From an uncultured Pseudacidovorax sp. (lineage in GTDB: Bacteria; Pseudomonadota; Gammaproteobacteria; Burkholderiales; Burkholderiaceae_C): a stretch of DNA of 42,032 nt. The position numbers and the translations under genes were made by a program. Shown here one piece after another: positions 17,221 to 25,673 of this stretch. Within the stretch, counting starts at the first letter, position 1, and each line of letters opens with the position of its first letter. The stretch lies in contig NZ_CAJYES010000260.1 in assembly GCF_913773995.1 (NCBI RefSeq), forward strand, positions 1-42,032. The letters run 5' to 3'. A model generated the notes under the pieces. That model did not search any database and was not told the DNA's origin. It saw only the letters and a program-made list of their open reading frames with translations.

Positions 17221-19086
17221 ATGGAACACGCACCCGCCTGGCTGACCAACAGCCTCATCTACCTAGGCGCCGCCGTGCTGGTGGTGCCCCTTTCGCGCGC
17301 GCTCGGCCTGGGCTCGATCATCGGCTACCTGGTCGCCGGCATCGCCATCGGCCCCACCGGCCTCGGACTGGTGTCCAGCGTCGAGGAGGTCCTGCACTTT
17401 GCCGAGTTCGGCGTGGTGCTGATGCTCTTCCTGGTCGGTCTGGAACTGGAGCCGCGCCGGCTCTGGCTGCTGCGCCGGCCCATCTTCGGCTGGGGAAGCG
17501 CCCAGGTGCTGGGCTGCGCCGTGGTGCTGTTCGCCGTGGGCTGCCTGGCCGGCGCACCGTGGCGTGTCTCGCTCGTCGCGGCGCTCGGCCTGGCGCTGTC
17601 GTCGACCGCCATCGCGCTGCAGGTCTTCGGCGAGCGCAAGCTGCTCAAGACGGCGAGCGGCCAGGCGGGCTTCTCGATCCTGCTGTTCCAGGACGTCGCG
17701 GCCATCCCCATCCTGGCGCTGCTGCCGGTGCTGGCCAGCGGTCCGGCGGACGCGCCGCTGGACGCGATGGCGCGCGCGCTCGAGGCCGCCAAGATCATCG
17801 GCGTGGTCGGCGGCATCGTGCTGGGCGGCCGGCTGGCGCTGCGACCGATCCTGCGCTGGATCGCCCGCAGCAACACGCCCGAGATCTTCACCGCGGCCTC
17901 GCTGCTGCTGGTGGTGGCCATCGCGGCGCTGATGCAGTTCGTGGGCCTCTCGATGGCGCTGGGTGCCTTCCTCGCTGGCGTGCTGCTGGCCGAAAGCGAG
18001 TACCGCCGCGAGCTGGAAACCGACATCGAGCCCTTCAAGGGGCTGCTGCTCGGCCTGTTCTTCATCGCGGTGGGCATGAGCATCGACTTCCGCGTGCTGC
18101 TCGCGCAGCCGCTGCTGATGGCGGCGCTGGTGGTGGGCTTCATGGTGCTCAAGTTCGGCGTGATCCTGGGGCTGGCGCGGGCCATGGGGCTGCCGGCGCG
18201 GGAGCGGCCGGTGTTCACGCTGCTGCTGGCGCAGGGTGGCGAGTTCGCCTTCGTCGTCTTCCAGGCGGCCGTCGGCGCGCAGGTACTGGCGCCCGAGACG
18301 TCGTCGCTGCTGATCGGCGCGGTGGCGCTGTCGATGCTGCTGTCGCCGCTGCTGCTGGTGCTGTTCGACCGCCTCATTCCCGACCCGCAGATCCGGGCGC
18401 AGGTGGAAGAAATCTCCGAGCCGCAGGAGGCCCAGGTGCTGATCTGCGGCTTCGGCCGCTACGGCCAGATCGTGGGCCGCGTGCTCCTGTCGCAAGGCAT
18501 GCCGGTGACGGTGCTCGACCACGACCCCGACACGGTGGAAGGCCTGCGGGAGTTCGGTTTCCGCGTGTTCTACGGCGATGCGACCCGGCTCGACCTCCTG
18601 CGCATCGCGGGGGCCGGTCATGCCCGGGCCATCGTGGTGGCCGTCGACGAGGTGGCCACCTGCCTGGCCATCGTCGACCTGGTGCGGGAGCACTTTCCAC
18701 AAGCGGAGATCATCGCCCGCGCGCGCAACCTGGGGCACTACTACCAGCTGCGCGACCGCGGCATCACGCTGGCCGAGCGCGAGCTCTTCGAGTCGTCGCT
18801 GCGCAGCGCGCGCTCGGTCCTGGAGACGCTGGGCTGGCCGGCGCACGAAGCGCGCGAGGCGGCGATGCACTTCCGTCAGCGCAACCTGCGCATCGCGGAA
18901 GACAGCTATCCCCACTACAAGGACCGCAAGAAGCTGATCGCCGTGGCCAAGGAAGGCCGCCAGCAGTTCGAGGAGCAGATGGCCCGCGAGCGCGAAGAGC
19001 GCCGGCGGGCGCGCGACTCCTGGGGCGTGCGGCACGAGGCGCAAGGAGGCGCGACGCAGCAGACCGGCAGCGCCGACCGGCCATGA
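17221..19086 (+). CDS. kefC: Glutathione-regulated potassium-efflux system protein KefC/KefB type
   Basis: A 621-residue CPA2 antiporter. The N-terminal half holds about 12 to 13 transmembrane helices with the GLELEP and LLFQDVAAIP segments of Kef proteins. A cytosolic RCK/TrkA-N domain starts near residue 405 (VLICGFGRYGQIVG), the NAD/glutathione-adduct sensing fold. A charged, helical tail rich in Glu and Arg ends the protein. Kef systems release K+ and acidify the cytoplasm to protect against electrophiles, which fits a cell that handles reactive aromatic intermediates. ATG 17221 lies 2 nt after kefF. Confidence 0.93.
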   Translation: MEHAPAWLTNSLIYLGAAVLVVPLSRALGLGSIIGYLVAGIAIGPTGLGLVSSVEEVLHFAEFGVVLMLFLVGLELEPRRLWLLRRPIFGWGSAQVLGCAVVLFAVGCLAGAPWRVSLVAALGLALSSTAIALQVFGERKLLKTASGQAGFSILLFQDVAAIPILALLPVLASGPADAPLDAMARALEAAKIIGVVGGIVLGGRLALRPILRWIARSNTPEIFTAASLLLVVAIAALMQFVGLSMALGAFLAGVLLAESEYRRELETDIEPFKGLLLGLFFIAVGMSIDFRVLLAQPLLMAALVVGFMVLKFGVILGLARAMGLPARERPVFTLLLAQGGEFAFVVFQAAVGAQVLAPETSSLLIGAVALSMLLSPLLLVLFDRLIPDPQIRAQVEEISEPQEAQVLICGFGRYGQIVGRVLLSQGMPVTVLDHDPDTVEGLREFGFRVFYGDATRLDLLRIAGAGHARAIVVAVDEVATCLAIVDLVREHFPQAEIIARARNLGHYYQLRDRGITLAERELFESSLRSARSVLETLGWPAHEAREAAMHFRQRNLRIAEDSYPHYKDRKKLIAVAKEGRQQFEEQMAREREERRRARDSWGVRHEAQGGATQQTGSADRP

Positions 19087-19098
19087 CGCGCCAGCCGA

Positions 19099-19962
19099 TC
19101 ACTTCAGTCCGAGCAGCCGGACCGCGTTGTCCTTCAGGATGCCCGGCATCACCTCGGGCTTGAAGCCCGCCTCCTGGAAATCCTTCATCCACCGGTCCGG
19201 CGTGATCAGCGGGTAGTCGCTGCCGAAGAGGATGCGGTCCTTCAGCAGCGTGTTGGCGTACTGCACCAGCTGCTTCGGGAAGTACTTGGGGCTCCAGCCC
19301 GACAGGTCGATCCAGACGTTGGGCTTGTGCGTGGCCACCGACAGCGCCTCGTCCTGCCACGGAAAGCTGGGGTGGGCCATGATGATCTGCATGTCCGGGA
19401 AGTCGATGGCGACGTCGTCCAGGTGCATCGGGTTGCTGTACTCCAGCCGCAGCCCGCCGCCGCAGCGCATGCCCGAACCGATGCCGCTGTGGCCGGTGTG
19501 AAAGATGGCGGGCAGCTTGTGCTCGGCGATCACCTCGTACAGCGGCCAGGCCATGCGGTCGTACGGGTGGAAGCCCTGCACCGTGGGGTGGAACTTGAAG
19601 CCCTTGACGCCGTGCTCCTCGATCAGCCGGCGCACCTCGCGCGCGCCCATCTTTCCCTTGTGCGGATCGACGCTGCCGAAGGCGATCATGATGTCGCTGT
19701 TCTTCTGCGCCGCCTCGGCGATCTCCTCGTTCGGGATGCGGCGGCGGCCCAGGTTGGACTCGCTGTCCACGCCGAACATCACCAGGCCGATCTTGCGCTC
19801 GCGGTAGTAGTCGATGCTCTCCTGGATGGTGGGGCGCCGGCTGGAGCGGAAGTACTTGTCCGCCGCGCGGTCGTATTCCTCGCCATAGTTGTCGAAGGGG
19901 TTCCAGCAGCTGATCTCGGCGTGGGTGTGGATGTCGATGGCGCTGAGGTTCGCGATGTCCAT
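19099..19962 (-). CDS. Amidohydrolase-2 family metal-dependent hydrolase/decarboxylase-like protein
   Basis: A 287-residue TIM-barrel protein of the amidohydrolase-2 family, which includes ACMSD, gamma-resorcylate decarboxylase and related C-C bond enzymes. Metal ligands are visible: HTH (His12, His14), His155 in FHTGH, His197 in MAHPSFPW and Asp249 in FGSDYP. Substrate cannot be read from sequence. It is divergent from the enoyl-CoA hydratase across 103 nt carrying dyad operators, so it is probably controlled with the hydroxycinnamate genes. A role in aromatic side-chain cleavage or decarboxylation is inference. CGGAGA precedes the ATG at a longish spacing. Confidence 0.82.
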   Translation of the reverse strand: MDIANLSAIDIHTHAEISCWNPFDNYGEEYDRAADKYFRSSRRPTIQESIDYYRERKIGLVMFGVDSESNLGRRRIPNEEIAEAAQKNSDIMIAFGSVDPHKGKMGAREVRRLIEEHGVKGFKFHPTVQGFHPYDRMAWPLYEVIAEHKLPAIFHTGHSGIGSGMRCGGGLRLEYSNPMHLDDVAIDFPDMQIIMAHPSFPWQDEALSVATHKPNVWIDLSGWSPKYFPKQLVQYANTLLKDRILFGSDYPLITPDRWMKDFQEAGFKPEVMPGILKDNAVRLLGLK

Positions 19963-20013
19963 GAGGCGCGTCTCCGTTCGGGTAAGTACTGATGAGTTGG
20001 CCGCTCCGGGCCG

Positions 20014-20050
20014 TTGAATTGATTATTTTGGATAACCATAATCGATCCAA
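20014..20050 (+). promoter_or_regulatory. Divergent promoter region with overlapping dyad operators
   Basis: A sigma70-like promoter reads TTGAAT (20014-20019), 17-nt spacer, CATAAT (20037-20042), placing transcription near 20049 for the enoyl-CoA hydratase gene. Two overlapping inverted repeats cover it: GATTAT (20021-20026)/ATAATC (20038-20043) and TTGGAT (20028-20033)/ATCCAA (20045-20050), both with 11-nt spacers. The size and position suit a MarR-family dimer. The MarR gene at 30307 is the obvious candidate regulator, by inference. Confidence 0.6.
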
Positions 20051-20065
20051 CTTCCGAACGCAATC

Positions 20066-20836
20066 ATGACTCATCAGGACCTCAGCCTCGACATCCAGGG
20101 CGACATCGCCATCGTCCGCCTCACGCGCCCTGCCAAGCGCAACGCGCTCAACGACGGCCTCATCCTGGCGCTGCGCAACACCTTCGAGAGCCTGCCCGAC
20201 ACCGTGCGTGCGGCCGTGATCGATGGAGAAGGTCCGCACTTCTGCGCCGGCCTCGACCTGTCCGAGATCAGCGAGCGCGATGCTGGCGGCGGCCTGCGCC
20301 ATTCGCGCATGTGGCATGCCGCGCTGGAGCTGGTGCAGCACGGCCCCGTGCCCGTCGTCGCGGCGCTGCACGGCGCCGTGGTGGGTGGCGGCCTGGAACT
20401 GGCCAGCGCCTGCCACATCCGCGTGGCCGATGCCAGCACCTTCTACGCGCTGCCCGAAGGCACGCGCGGCATCTTCGTGGGCGGCGGCGGTTCGGTGCGC
20501 ATCCCGCGCCTGATCGGCGTGGCCCGCATGACCGACATGATGATGACCGGCCGCGTCTACAACGCCGAGGACGGCGAGCGCGCCGGCTTCGCGCAGTATC
20601 TGGTGCCCGAAGGTGCCGCGCTGGACAAGGCCGTCGAGCTGGCCCGCCGCATCGCCACCAACGCGCCGCTGACCAACTATGCGCTGATGCACGCCCTGCC
20701 CCGCATCGCCGAACAGAACGCCGACCACGGTTTCTTCACCGAGGCCCTGATGTCCGGCATCGTGCAGGACGCGCCCGAGGCCAAGGCCCGTGTGCGCGCC
20801 TTCCTCGAAGGCAAGGCTGCCAAGGTGACGAAATAG
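20066..20836 (+). CDS. Enoyl-CoA hydratase (crotonase family), hydroxycinnamoyl-CoA hydratase candidate
   Basis: A 256-residue crotonase. The oxyanion-hole strand HFCAGLDL (58-65) and the GGGLELA segment are present. Both catalytic Glu positions of a classical enoyl-CoA hydratase are conserved, Glu111 (GGGLE) and Glu131 (ALPEG), 20 residues apart as expected. As I recall, feruloyl-CoA hydratase-lyases have Ser at the first position, so plain hydration of the CoA thioester is favoured over aldehyde-releasing cleavage. Next to it lie a feruloyl-CoA-synthetase-like ligase and a 3-hydroxyacyl-CoA dehydrogenase-like protein, which is consistent. The ATG lacks a clear Shine-Dalgarno. Confidence 0.9.
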   Translation: MTHQDLSLDIQGDIAIVRLTRPAKRNALNDGLILALRNTFESLPDTVRAAVIDGEGPHFCAGLDLSEISERDAGGGLRHSRMWHAALELVQHGPVPVVAALHGAVVGGGLELASACHIRVADASTFYALPEGTRGIFVGGGGSVRIPRLIGVARMTDMMMTGRVYNAEDGERAGFAQYLVPEGAALDKAVELARRIATNAPLTNYALMHALPRIAEQNADHGFFTEALMSGIVQDAPEAKARVRAFLEGKAAKVTK

Positions 20837-20875
20837 GCCCACCCCCGTTTCTTGCTCACAACGCGCAAGCCGAAT

Positions 20876-20946
20876 CCCCCCTCAAGGGGGCGACACCAGT
20901 GGCCCGGCAGAGCCGGTTCCACGATGCCCCCCGCGGTCCGGCCCGC
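20876..20946. repeat. Dispersed intergenic repeat, copy 1
   Basis: This copy has a C5/G5 hairpin (20876-20880 with 20886-20890), then GGCG, CAGTGGCC and a second hairpin CCGGC-AGA-GCCGG (20904-20916). The same layout occurs at 26662-26770 and, inverted, at 30841-30959. It occupies most of the 135-nt gap between the hydratase and ligase genes. Confidence 0.65.
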
Positions 20947-20971
20947 TCAAAGGCCGAAAGGAATAGATGAA

Positions 20972-22852
20972 ATGAAGATGGAGACAGCCCAGGATCTGCG
21001 ACCCAAGTACCGCGCGCTCGAATTCGGCATTACCCGCGCCGTGCTGCGCGAGGCCGAGGGCGGCGTGCAGTACCTGCAGGCCGACAAGCCGCTGGGCCAC
21101 CATGCCCACCGCATGACCGACCGGCTGGTGTACTGGGCCGCCATGGCGCCCGACCGCACCTTCGTGGCCCGGCGCGCCCGCAATGCCGACGGCAGCACCG
21201 GCGACTGGATCCGCATCAGCTACCGCGAGGCACTGGCCAAGGCCCGCGCCATCGGCCAGGCCCTGCTCGACCGCGGCCTGAGCGAGGACCGGCCCGTCGC
21301 CATCCTGAGCGAGAACAGCATCGAGCACCTGCTGTTGGCGCTGGGCGCGCTCTATGTGGGCATTCCGCACTGCCCGGTGTCGCCACCCTACTCACTGGTC
21401 AGCAAGGACTACGACAAGCTGCGCCATGTGATCGGCACGCTCACGCCCGGGCTGGTGTTCGCCAGCGACACGCGCTATGCCTCAGCCATCGCCGCCGTGG
21501 TGCCGGCCGACACCGAGGTGGTGCTGGGCGGTGGCTCGCTGGAAGGCCGCTCGGTCACGCCGCTATCGCAGCTGCTGGCCACCGAGCCCACCTCCGCCGT
21601 CGATGCCGCCATGCACGGCACGCACCCGGGCACCATCACCAAGTTCCTGTTCACCTCGGGCTCCACCAAGAACCCCAAGGCGGTCATCAACACCCACCGC
21701 ATGTGGTGCGCCAACCAGCAGCAGCTGCGCGCCTCCATCCCCGCGCTCGGCGAAGAGCCGCCGGTGCTGATCGACTGGCTGCCCTGGAACCACACCTTCG
21801 GCGGCAACCACAACGTCGGCATCGTGCTGGACAACGGCGGCACGCTGTACATCGACGACGGCAAGCCCACGCCGGCCGGCATCGCCGAGACGCTGCGCAA
21901 CCTGCGCGAGATCGCGCCCACGGTCTACTTCAACGTACCCACCGGCTTCGAGTACATCGCCAACGCGATGGAGGAAGACCCGGTGCTGCGCAAGAAGCTG
22001 CTGTCGCGCTGCCGCATGTTCTTCTATGCCGGTGCGGCCCTGCCCCAGGCCGTGTGGGACCAGCTGCACCGCCTGCAGGAGGCCGAGATCGGCGAGCGCC
22101 TGGTGATGGGCACCGGCCTGGGCATGACCGAGTCCGGCCCCTTCGGCCTGTACATCACCCGTCCCGAGGTGCGCACCGGCGACCTGGGCCTGCCCACCGC
22201 CGGCATGGAGATCAAGCTGGTGCCCACCGACGGCAAGGTCGAGATCCGCTATCGCGGCCCCAACGTCACGCCCGGCTACTGGCGCATGCCCGAGGCCACG
22301 CACGAGGCCTTCGACGAGGAAGGCTTCTTCAAGACCGGCGACGCCGTGGCCTGGATCGACCCCGAGAACATCCACCTGGGCCTGCGCTTCGACGGCCGCA
22401 TCGCCGAGGACTTCAAGCTGGCCACCGGCACCTTCGTGAGCGTGGGCCCGCTTCGTGCCAAGGTGATCGCGTTCGGCGCGCCCTATGTGCAGGACGTGGT
22501 GCTCACCGGCATCAACCTGAAGGAGGTGGGGGCGCTGATCTTCCCGACCCAGGCAGTGCGCGAGCTGGCTCCCTCGCTGCCGGGCGATGCACCGCTGAAG
22601 TCGGTGCTGGAGCATCCGGAGGTGCAGCTGCACTTTCAGAAGGTCATCGACCGCCTGGCCGGCGATGCCACGGGCAGCGCCAACCGCATCGCCCGCGCCG
22701 CGCTGGTGGCCGAGCCGCCCTCCATCGACAAGGGCGAGATCACCGACAAGGGCTCGATCAACCAGCGCGCCGTGCTCAAGCACCGCGACGCCGCGGTGCA
22801 GGCCCTGCACGCCGACACCCTGCCTTTCACCATCAAGCCGCAGTGGCAGTAG
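20972..22852 (+). CDS. fcs: Feruloyl-CoA synthetase-like acyl-CoA ligase
   Basis: A 626-residue ANL-superfamily ligase that activates an aromatic acid through an acyl-adenylate to its CoA thioester. The P-loop motif FTSGSTKNPKAV lies near residues 226-238, followed by WLPWNHTFGGNHN, MGTGLGMTESGPF and the GFFKTGDAVAW hinge region. Length and motif spelling match the feruloyl-CoA synthetase subgroup rather than fatty-acid or 4-coumarate ligases. GAAAGGAA (20956-20963) sits 8 nt before ATG 20972. Esterases, hydratase and dehydrogenase around it support a hydroxycinnamate substrate, though the exact acid is unproven. Confidence 0.88.
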   Translation: MKMETAQDLRPKYRALEFGITRAVLREAEGGVQYLQADKPLGHHAHRMTDRLVYWAAMAPDRTFVARRARNADGSTGDWIRISYREALAKARAIGQALLDRGLSEDRPVAILSENSIEHLLLALGALYVGIPHCPVSPPYSLVSKDYDKLRHVIGTLTPGLVFASDTRYASAIAAVVPADTEVVLGGGSLEGRSVTPLSQLLATEPTSAVDAAMHGTHPGTITKFLFTSGSTKNPKAVINTHRMWCANQQQLRASIPALGEEPPVLIDWLPWNHTFGGNHNVGIVLDNGGTLYIDDGKPTPAGIAETLRNLREIAPTVYFNVPTGFEYIANAMEEDPVLRKKLLSRCRMFFYAGAALPQAVWDQLHRLQEAEIGERLVMGTGLGMTESGPFGLYITRPEVRTGDLGLPTAGMEIKLVPTDGKVEIRYRGPNVTPGYWRMPEATHEAFDEEGFFKTGDAVAWIDPENIHLGLRFDGRIAEDFKLATGTFVSVGPLRAKVIAFGAPYVQDVVLTGINLKEVGALIFPTQAVRELAPSLPGDAPLKSVLEHPEVQLHFQKVIDRLAGDATGSANRIARAALVAEPPSIDKGEITDKGSINQRAVLKHRDAAVQALHADTLPFTIKPQWQ

Positions 22853-22861
22853 CCATCCGCT

Positions 22862-22969
22862 CCCTCCCCCGCTGGGGGAGGGCTGGGGTGGGGGACTGCG
22901 GCGGTGGTTCAACTGCAACGCACCCAGCGCCCCCGGCCCCCATCCCCGCCTTCCCCCAGAGGGGGAAGG
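22862..22969. repeat. Pair of REP-like palindromes between fcs and the dehydrogenase gene
   Basis: Two perfect 9-bp hairpins with 3-nt loops: CCCTCCCCC/GGGGGAGGG (22862-22870 with 22874-22882) and CCTTCCCCC/GGGGGAAGG (22949-22957 with 22961-22969). The 66 nt between are C/G-rich and include a GGCTGGGGTGGGGG tail like REP elements of many proteobacteria. They could stabilise the upstream mRNA or bind nucleoid proteins. Confidence 0.75.
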
Positions 22970-22999
22970 AGTAAGAAGACCCGACTAGGAGATGAAGTC

Positions 23000-23764
23000 A
23001 TGAAGATCGAAGGACAAAACGCACTCGTCACCGGTGGCGCCTCCGGCCTGGGCGAAGCCACGGCCCGGGAACTCGCCCGCCTGGGCGCCAAGGTGGCGGT
23101 GCTCGACCGCAACCTCGACCAGGCGAAAAAGGTGGCGGCCGACATCGGCGGCACCGCCTTGGCCTGCGACATCACCGACACCGCCAGCGTCGAGGCCGCC
23201 CTGGCCGCGGCCGCCGAGGTCCACGGCCCGGCGCGCATCCTGATGAACGTGGCCGGCATCGGCAGCGCGAAGCGCATCGTCGGCAAGGACGGCAGCGCCG
23301 CGCCGCTGGAAGACTTCGCCCGCGTCATCCAGGTCAACCTGATCGGCACCTACAACGTGAGCCGGCTGTTCGCGGCCCGTTGCGCCAAGCTGGACGCGCT
23401 GGACGGCGGCGAACGCGGCGTGATGATGTTCACCGCCTCCGTGGCCGCCTTCGATGGCCAGGTCGGACAGCAGGCCTACAGCGCCTCAAAGGGCGGCCTG
23501 GTCGGCATGACGCTGCCGATGGCGCGCGACCTGGCGCAGCACGGCATCCGCGTGTGTACCGTGGCACCCGGCATCTTCGCGACGCCCCTGCTGCTGGAGC
23601 TGCCCGAGCCGGTGCAGCAGTCGCTGGCCGCGGCCATCCCCTTTCCACCCCGTCTGGGCAAGCCCTCGGAATTCGCCGAGCTGGCCTGCCACATCGTGAC
23701 CAACGGCCACCTCAATGGCGAGGTGATCCGGCTGGACGGCGCGCTGCGCATGGCGCCGCGCTGA
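23000..23764 (+). CDS. Short-chain dehydrogenase, 3-hydroxyacyl-CoA dehydrogenase type 2-like
   Basis: A 254-residue classical SDR with the NAD-binding motif TGGASGLG (11-18), NVAG, and the catalytic Tyr160 and Lys164 in AYSASKGG. The sequence resembles the HSD10 / type-2 3-hydroxyacyl-CoA dehydrogenase group, which oxidises beta-hydroxyacyl-CoA to beta-ketoacyl-CoA with NAD+. Placed after a hydratase and an aryl-CoA ligase, it would oxidise the aryl-hydroxypropionyl-CoA. AGGAG (22987-22991) lies 8 nt before the ATG and fixes the start. Confidence 0.9.
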   Translation: MKIEGQNALVTGGASGLGEATARELARLGAKVAVLDRNLDQAKKVAADIGGTALACDITDTASVEAALAAAAEVHGPARILMNVAGIGSAKRIVGKDGSAAPLEDFARVIQVNLIGTYNVSRLFAARCAKLDALDGGERGVMMFTASVAAFDGQVGQQAYSASKGGLVGMTLPMARDLAQHGIRVCTVAPGIFATPLLLELPEPVQQSLAAAIPFPPRLGKPSEFAELACHIVTNGHLNGEVIRLDGALRMAPR

Positions 23765-23769
23765 CCCCC

Positions 23770-23791
23770 GGAGCGGCCGAGGGGCCGCTCC
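23770..23791 (+). terminator. Terminator-like hairpin after the dehydrogenase gene
   Basis: GGAGCGGCC (23770-23778) pairs with GGCCGCTCC (23783-23791) around a 4-nt loop and is followed by a T-rich but interrupted stretch (TTCCTTGTG). It may end or attenuate the hydratase-ligase-dehydrogenase transcript before the esterase genes. Confidence 0.6.
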
Positions 23792-23836
23792 TTCCTTGTG
23801 CGAGACCTTCACGAAAAACCACCACGGAGACAAACC

Positions 23837-25639
23837 ATGAAGAAGGAAGACGGCAAGACTTTCGCGCTGCGGGCCCTGGCGGCCGCGGCGCCCCTCGCGC
23901 TGCTGGCGGCCTGCGGCGGCTCGGGCAACGACAACAACCAGAACGCCGCGCTGGCGGCGGCGCTGATCGCCGCCAACCGGCCCGCGCCGGCCCCTGCGCC
24001 CGCACCGGCACCCGCGCCCGCCCCCGCGGTCGAGACCATTCCCCAGCTGTCGGCGGCAGTCGGCGCCTCGCTGCAGTCGTGCACCGACCTGGCCACGCGC
24101 ATCAGCTTCGCCAACACCACCATCACCGCTTCGACGCTGGTCGCGGCCGGCACGCTCAAGGTGGGCGGCACCGACGTGCCCGAGCACTGCCTGGTCACCG
24201 GCAGCATGTTCCCGCGCACCAGCAGCGTCGACGGCAAGAACTATGCGATCAAATTCGAGATGCGCCTGCCGCGCGCCTGGAACGGCCGCTTCTTCTACCA
24301 GGGCAATGGCGGGCTGGACGGCAGCGTGGTCACCGCCACCGGCACGCTGGGCGGCGGACCGCTGACCGGCGCCCTGTCGACCGGTTTCGCCGTGCTGAGC
24401 TCCGACGCCGGGCATGCCGGCGCGGATGCCACCTTCGGCATCGACCCGCAGGCCCGCCTGGACTACGGCTACCAGGCCGTGGCCAAGCTCACGCCCATGG
24501 CCAAGAACGCGATCCAGACGGCCTACGGCAAGGGCCCGGATCGCTCCTACTTTGGCGGCTGTTCCAACGGCGGCCGGCATGCCATGGTCGCGGCCTCGCG
24601 CTATGCCGACCAGTACGACGGCATCATCGCCGGCGACCCCGGCACGCGCCTGCCACTGGCAGCCACCGCCAACATCGCAGGCGCCCAGACCTATGCCACG
24701 CTGGCCACCACGCCAGGGGATCTGAGTACCGCCTTCACCCAGGCCGAGCGCACGCTGGTCACCAAGGCCGTGCTCGCCCAATGCGACGGACTGGACGGCG
24801 CCGCCGACGGCATGGTGCAGGACAACGCCGCCTGCCAGGCGGCCTTCGACATCAACCGCGACGTACCCACCTGCGCCACCACGCGCAACGGTACCTGCCT
24901 CTCGGCCGACCAGAAGACGAAGATCGACAAGCTGTTCAAGGGCGCCACCACCAACAGCGGGACACGCATCTACAGCAGCTTCCCCTACGACGCCGGCCTG
25001 GACACGGGCGGCTGGTCGTTCTGGAAGTTCACCGTGCCGCTGATCCTCGACTCGGGGTCGGTCGGCCTGGTGTTCCAGTCGCCGCCGGAGGACCCGAGCT
25101 TCAACGGCCCCAACTTCGCGCTCAACACCAACCTCGACACCATCCTGGCCAAGGTGACCGGCACCTCGGGCGTCTACACCGAGAACAGCATTTCCTTCAT
25201 GACGCCGCCCAACTACGGCAAGCTGCCGGCGCTCAAGAAGCGCGGCGCCAAGCTGATGGTCTACCACGGCACGGCCGACCCGATCTTCTCCAGCGACGAC
25301 TCGGTCAACTGGTACCAGCAACTGCAGCAGGACAACGGCGGCGATGCGTCCAACTTCGCGCGGCTGTACCTGATCCCGGGCATGAACCACTGCTCCGGCG
25401 GCCCGGCCACCGACCAGTTCGACATGCTCAGCGCCATGGTCAACTGGGTCGAGAAGGGCCAGGCACCCGACCGCGTGGTGGCCAGCGCCCGCGGCACCGG
25501 CAATGCCGGTGGCGCCAACACCGATCTGCCGCCGACCTGGTCCGCCACCCGCACCCGGCCGCTGTGCCCCTATCCGAAGGTCGCCCGCTACAACGGCACG
25601 GGCAGCTTGGAGGATGCGGCCAACTTCAGCTGCCGCTGA
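23837..25639 (+). CDS. Tannase/feruloyl esterase family lipoprotein, MHETase-like (paralogue 1)
   Basis: A 600-residue alpha/beta-hydrolase of the tannase family. The lipobox LLAAC gives a lipidated Cys26, followed by a Pro-Ala linker (about residues 49-64) that holds the enzyme off the membrane. The CS-D-HC motif of the family is complete: Cys242-Ser243 in GGCSNGG, Asp481 in HGTAD, His518-Cys519 in PGMNHCSGG. The C-terminus TRPLCPYPKVARY matches what I remember of Ideonella MHETase closely. It probably hydrolyses an aromatic-acid ester outside the inner membrane, with feruloyl, galloyl or similar as candidates. GGAG precedes the ATG. Confidence 0.9.
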   Translation: MKKEDGKTFALRALAAAAPLALLAACGGSGNDNNQNAALAAALIAANRPAPAPAPAPAPAPAPAVETIPQLSAAVGASLQSCTDLATRISFANTTITASTLVAAGTLKVGGTDVPEHCLVTGSMFPRTSSVDGKNYAIKFEMRLPRAWNGRFFYQGNGGLDGSVVTATGTLGGGPLTGALSTGFAVLSSDAGHAGADATFGIDPQARLDYGYQAVAKLTPMAKNAIQTAYGKGPDRSYFGGCSNGGRHAMVAASRYADQYDGIIAGDPGTRLPLAATANIAGAQTYATLATTPGDLSTAFTQAERTLVTKAVLAQCDGLDGAADGMVQDNAACQAAFDINRDVPTCATTRNGTCLSADQKTKIDKLFKGATTNSGTRIYSSFPYDAGLDTGGWSFWKFTVPLILDSGSVGLVFQSPPEDPSFNGPNFALNTNLDTILAKVTGTSGVYTENSISFMTPPNYGKLPALKKRGAKLMVYHGTADPIFSSDDSVNWYQQLQQDNGGDASNFARLYLIPGMNHCSGGPATDQFDMLSAMVNWVEKGQAPDRVVASARGTGNAGGANTDLPPTWSATRTRPLCPYPKVARYNGTGSLEDAANFSCR

Positions 25640-25673
25640 CCCCGCCTTTTCCCTTCGCTCTACGGAGACATCC

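Noticed and set aside
17263-19044. 593-aa minus-strand frame opposite kefC
   Set aside because: Highly Gln/His/Arg-rich shadow of a certain membrane protein gene.
20066-20836. Feruloyl-CoA hydratase-lyase (vanillin-forming) call for the crotonase
   Set aside because: Both classical hydratase Glu residues are present and no aldehyde dehydrogenase is adjacent, so the lyase call is not supported, though not excluded.
22904-23000. Upstream extension of the dehydrogenase frame to 22904
   Set aside because: It would translate a REP-like hairpin. ATG 23000 has AGGAG at the right spacing and matches the SDR N-terminus.
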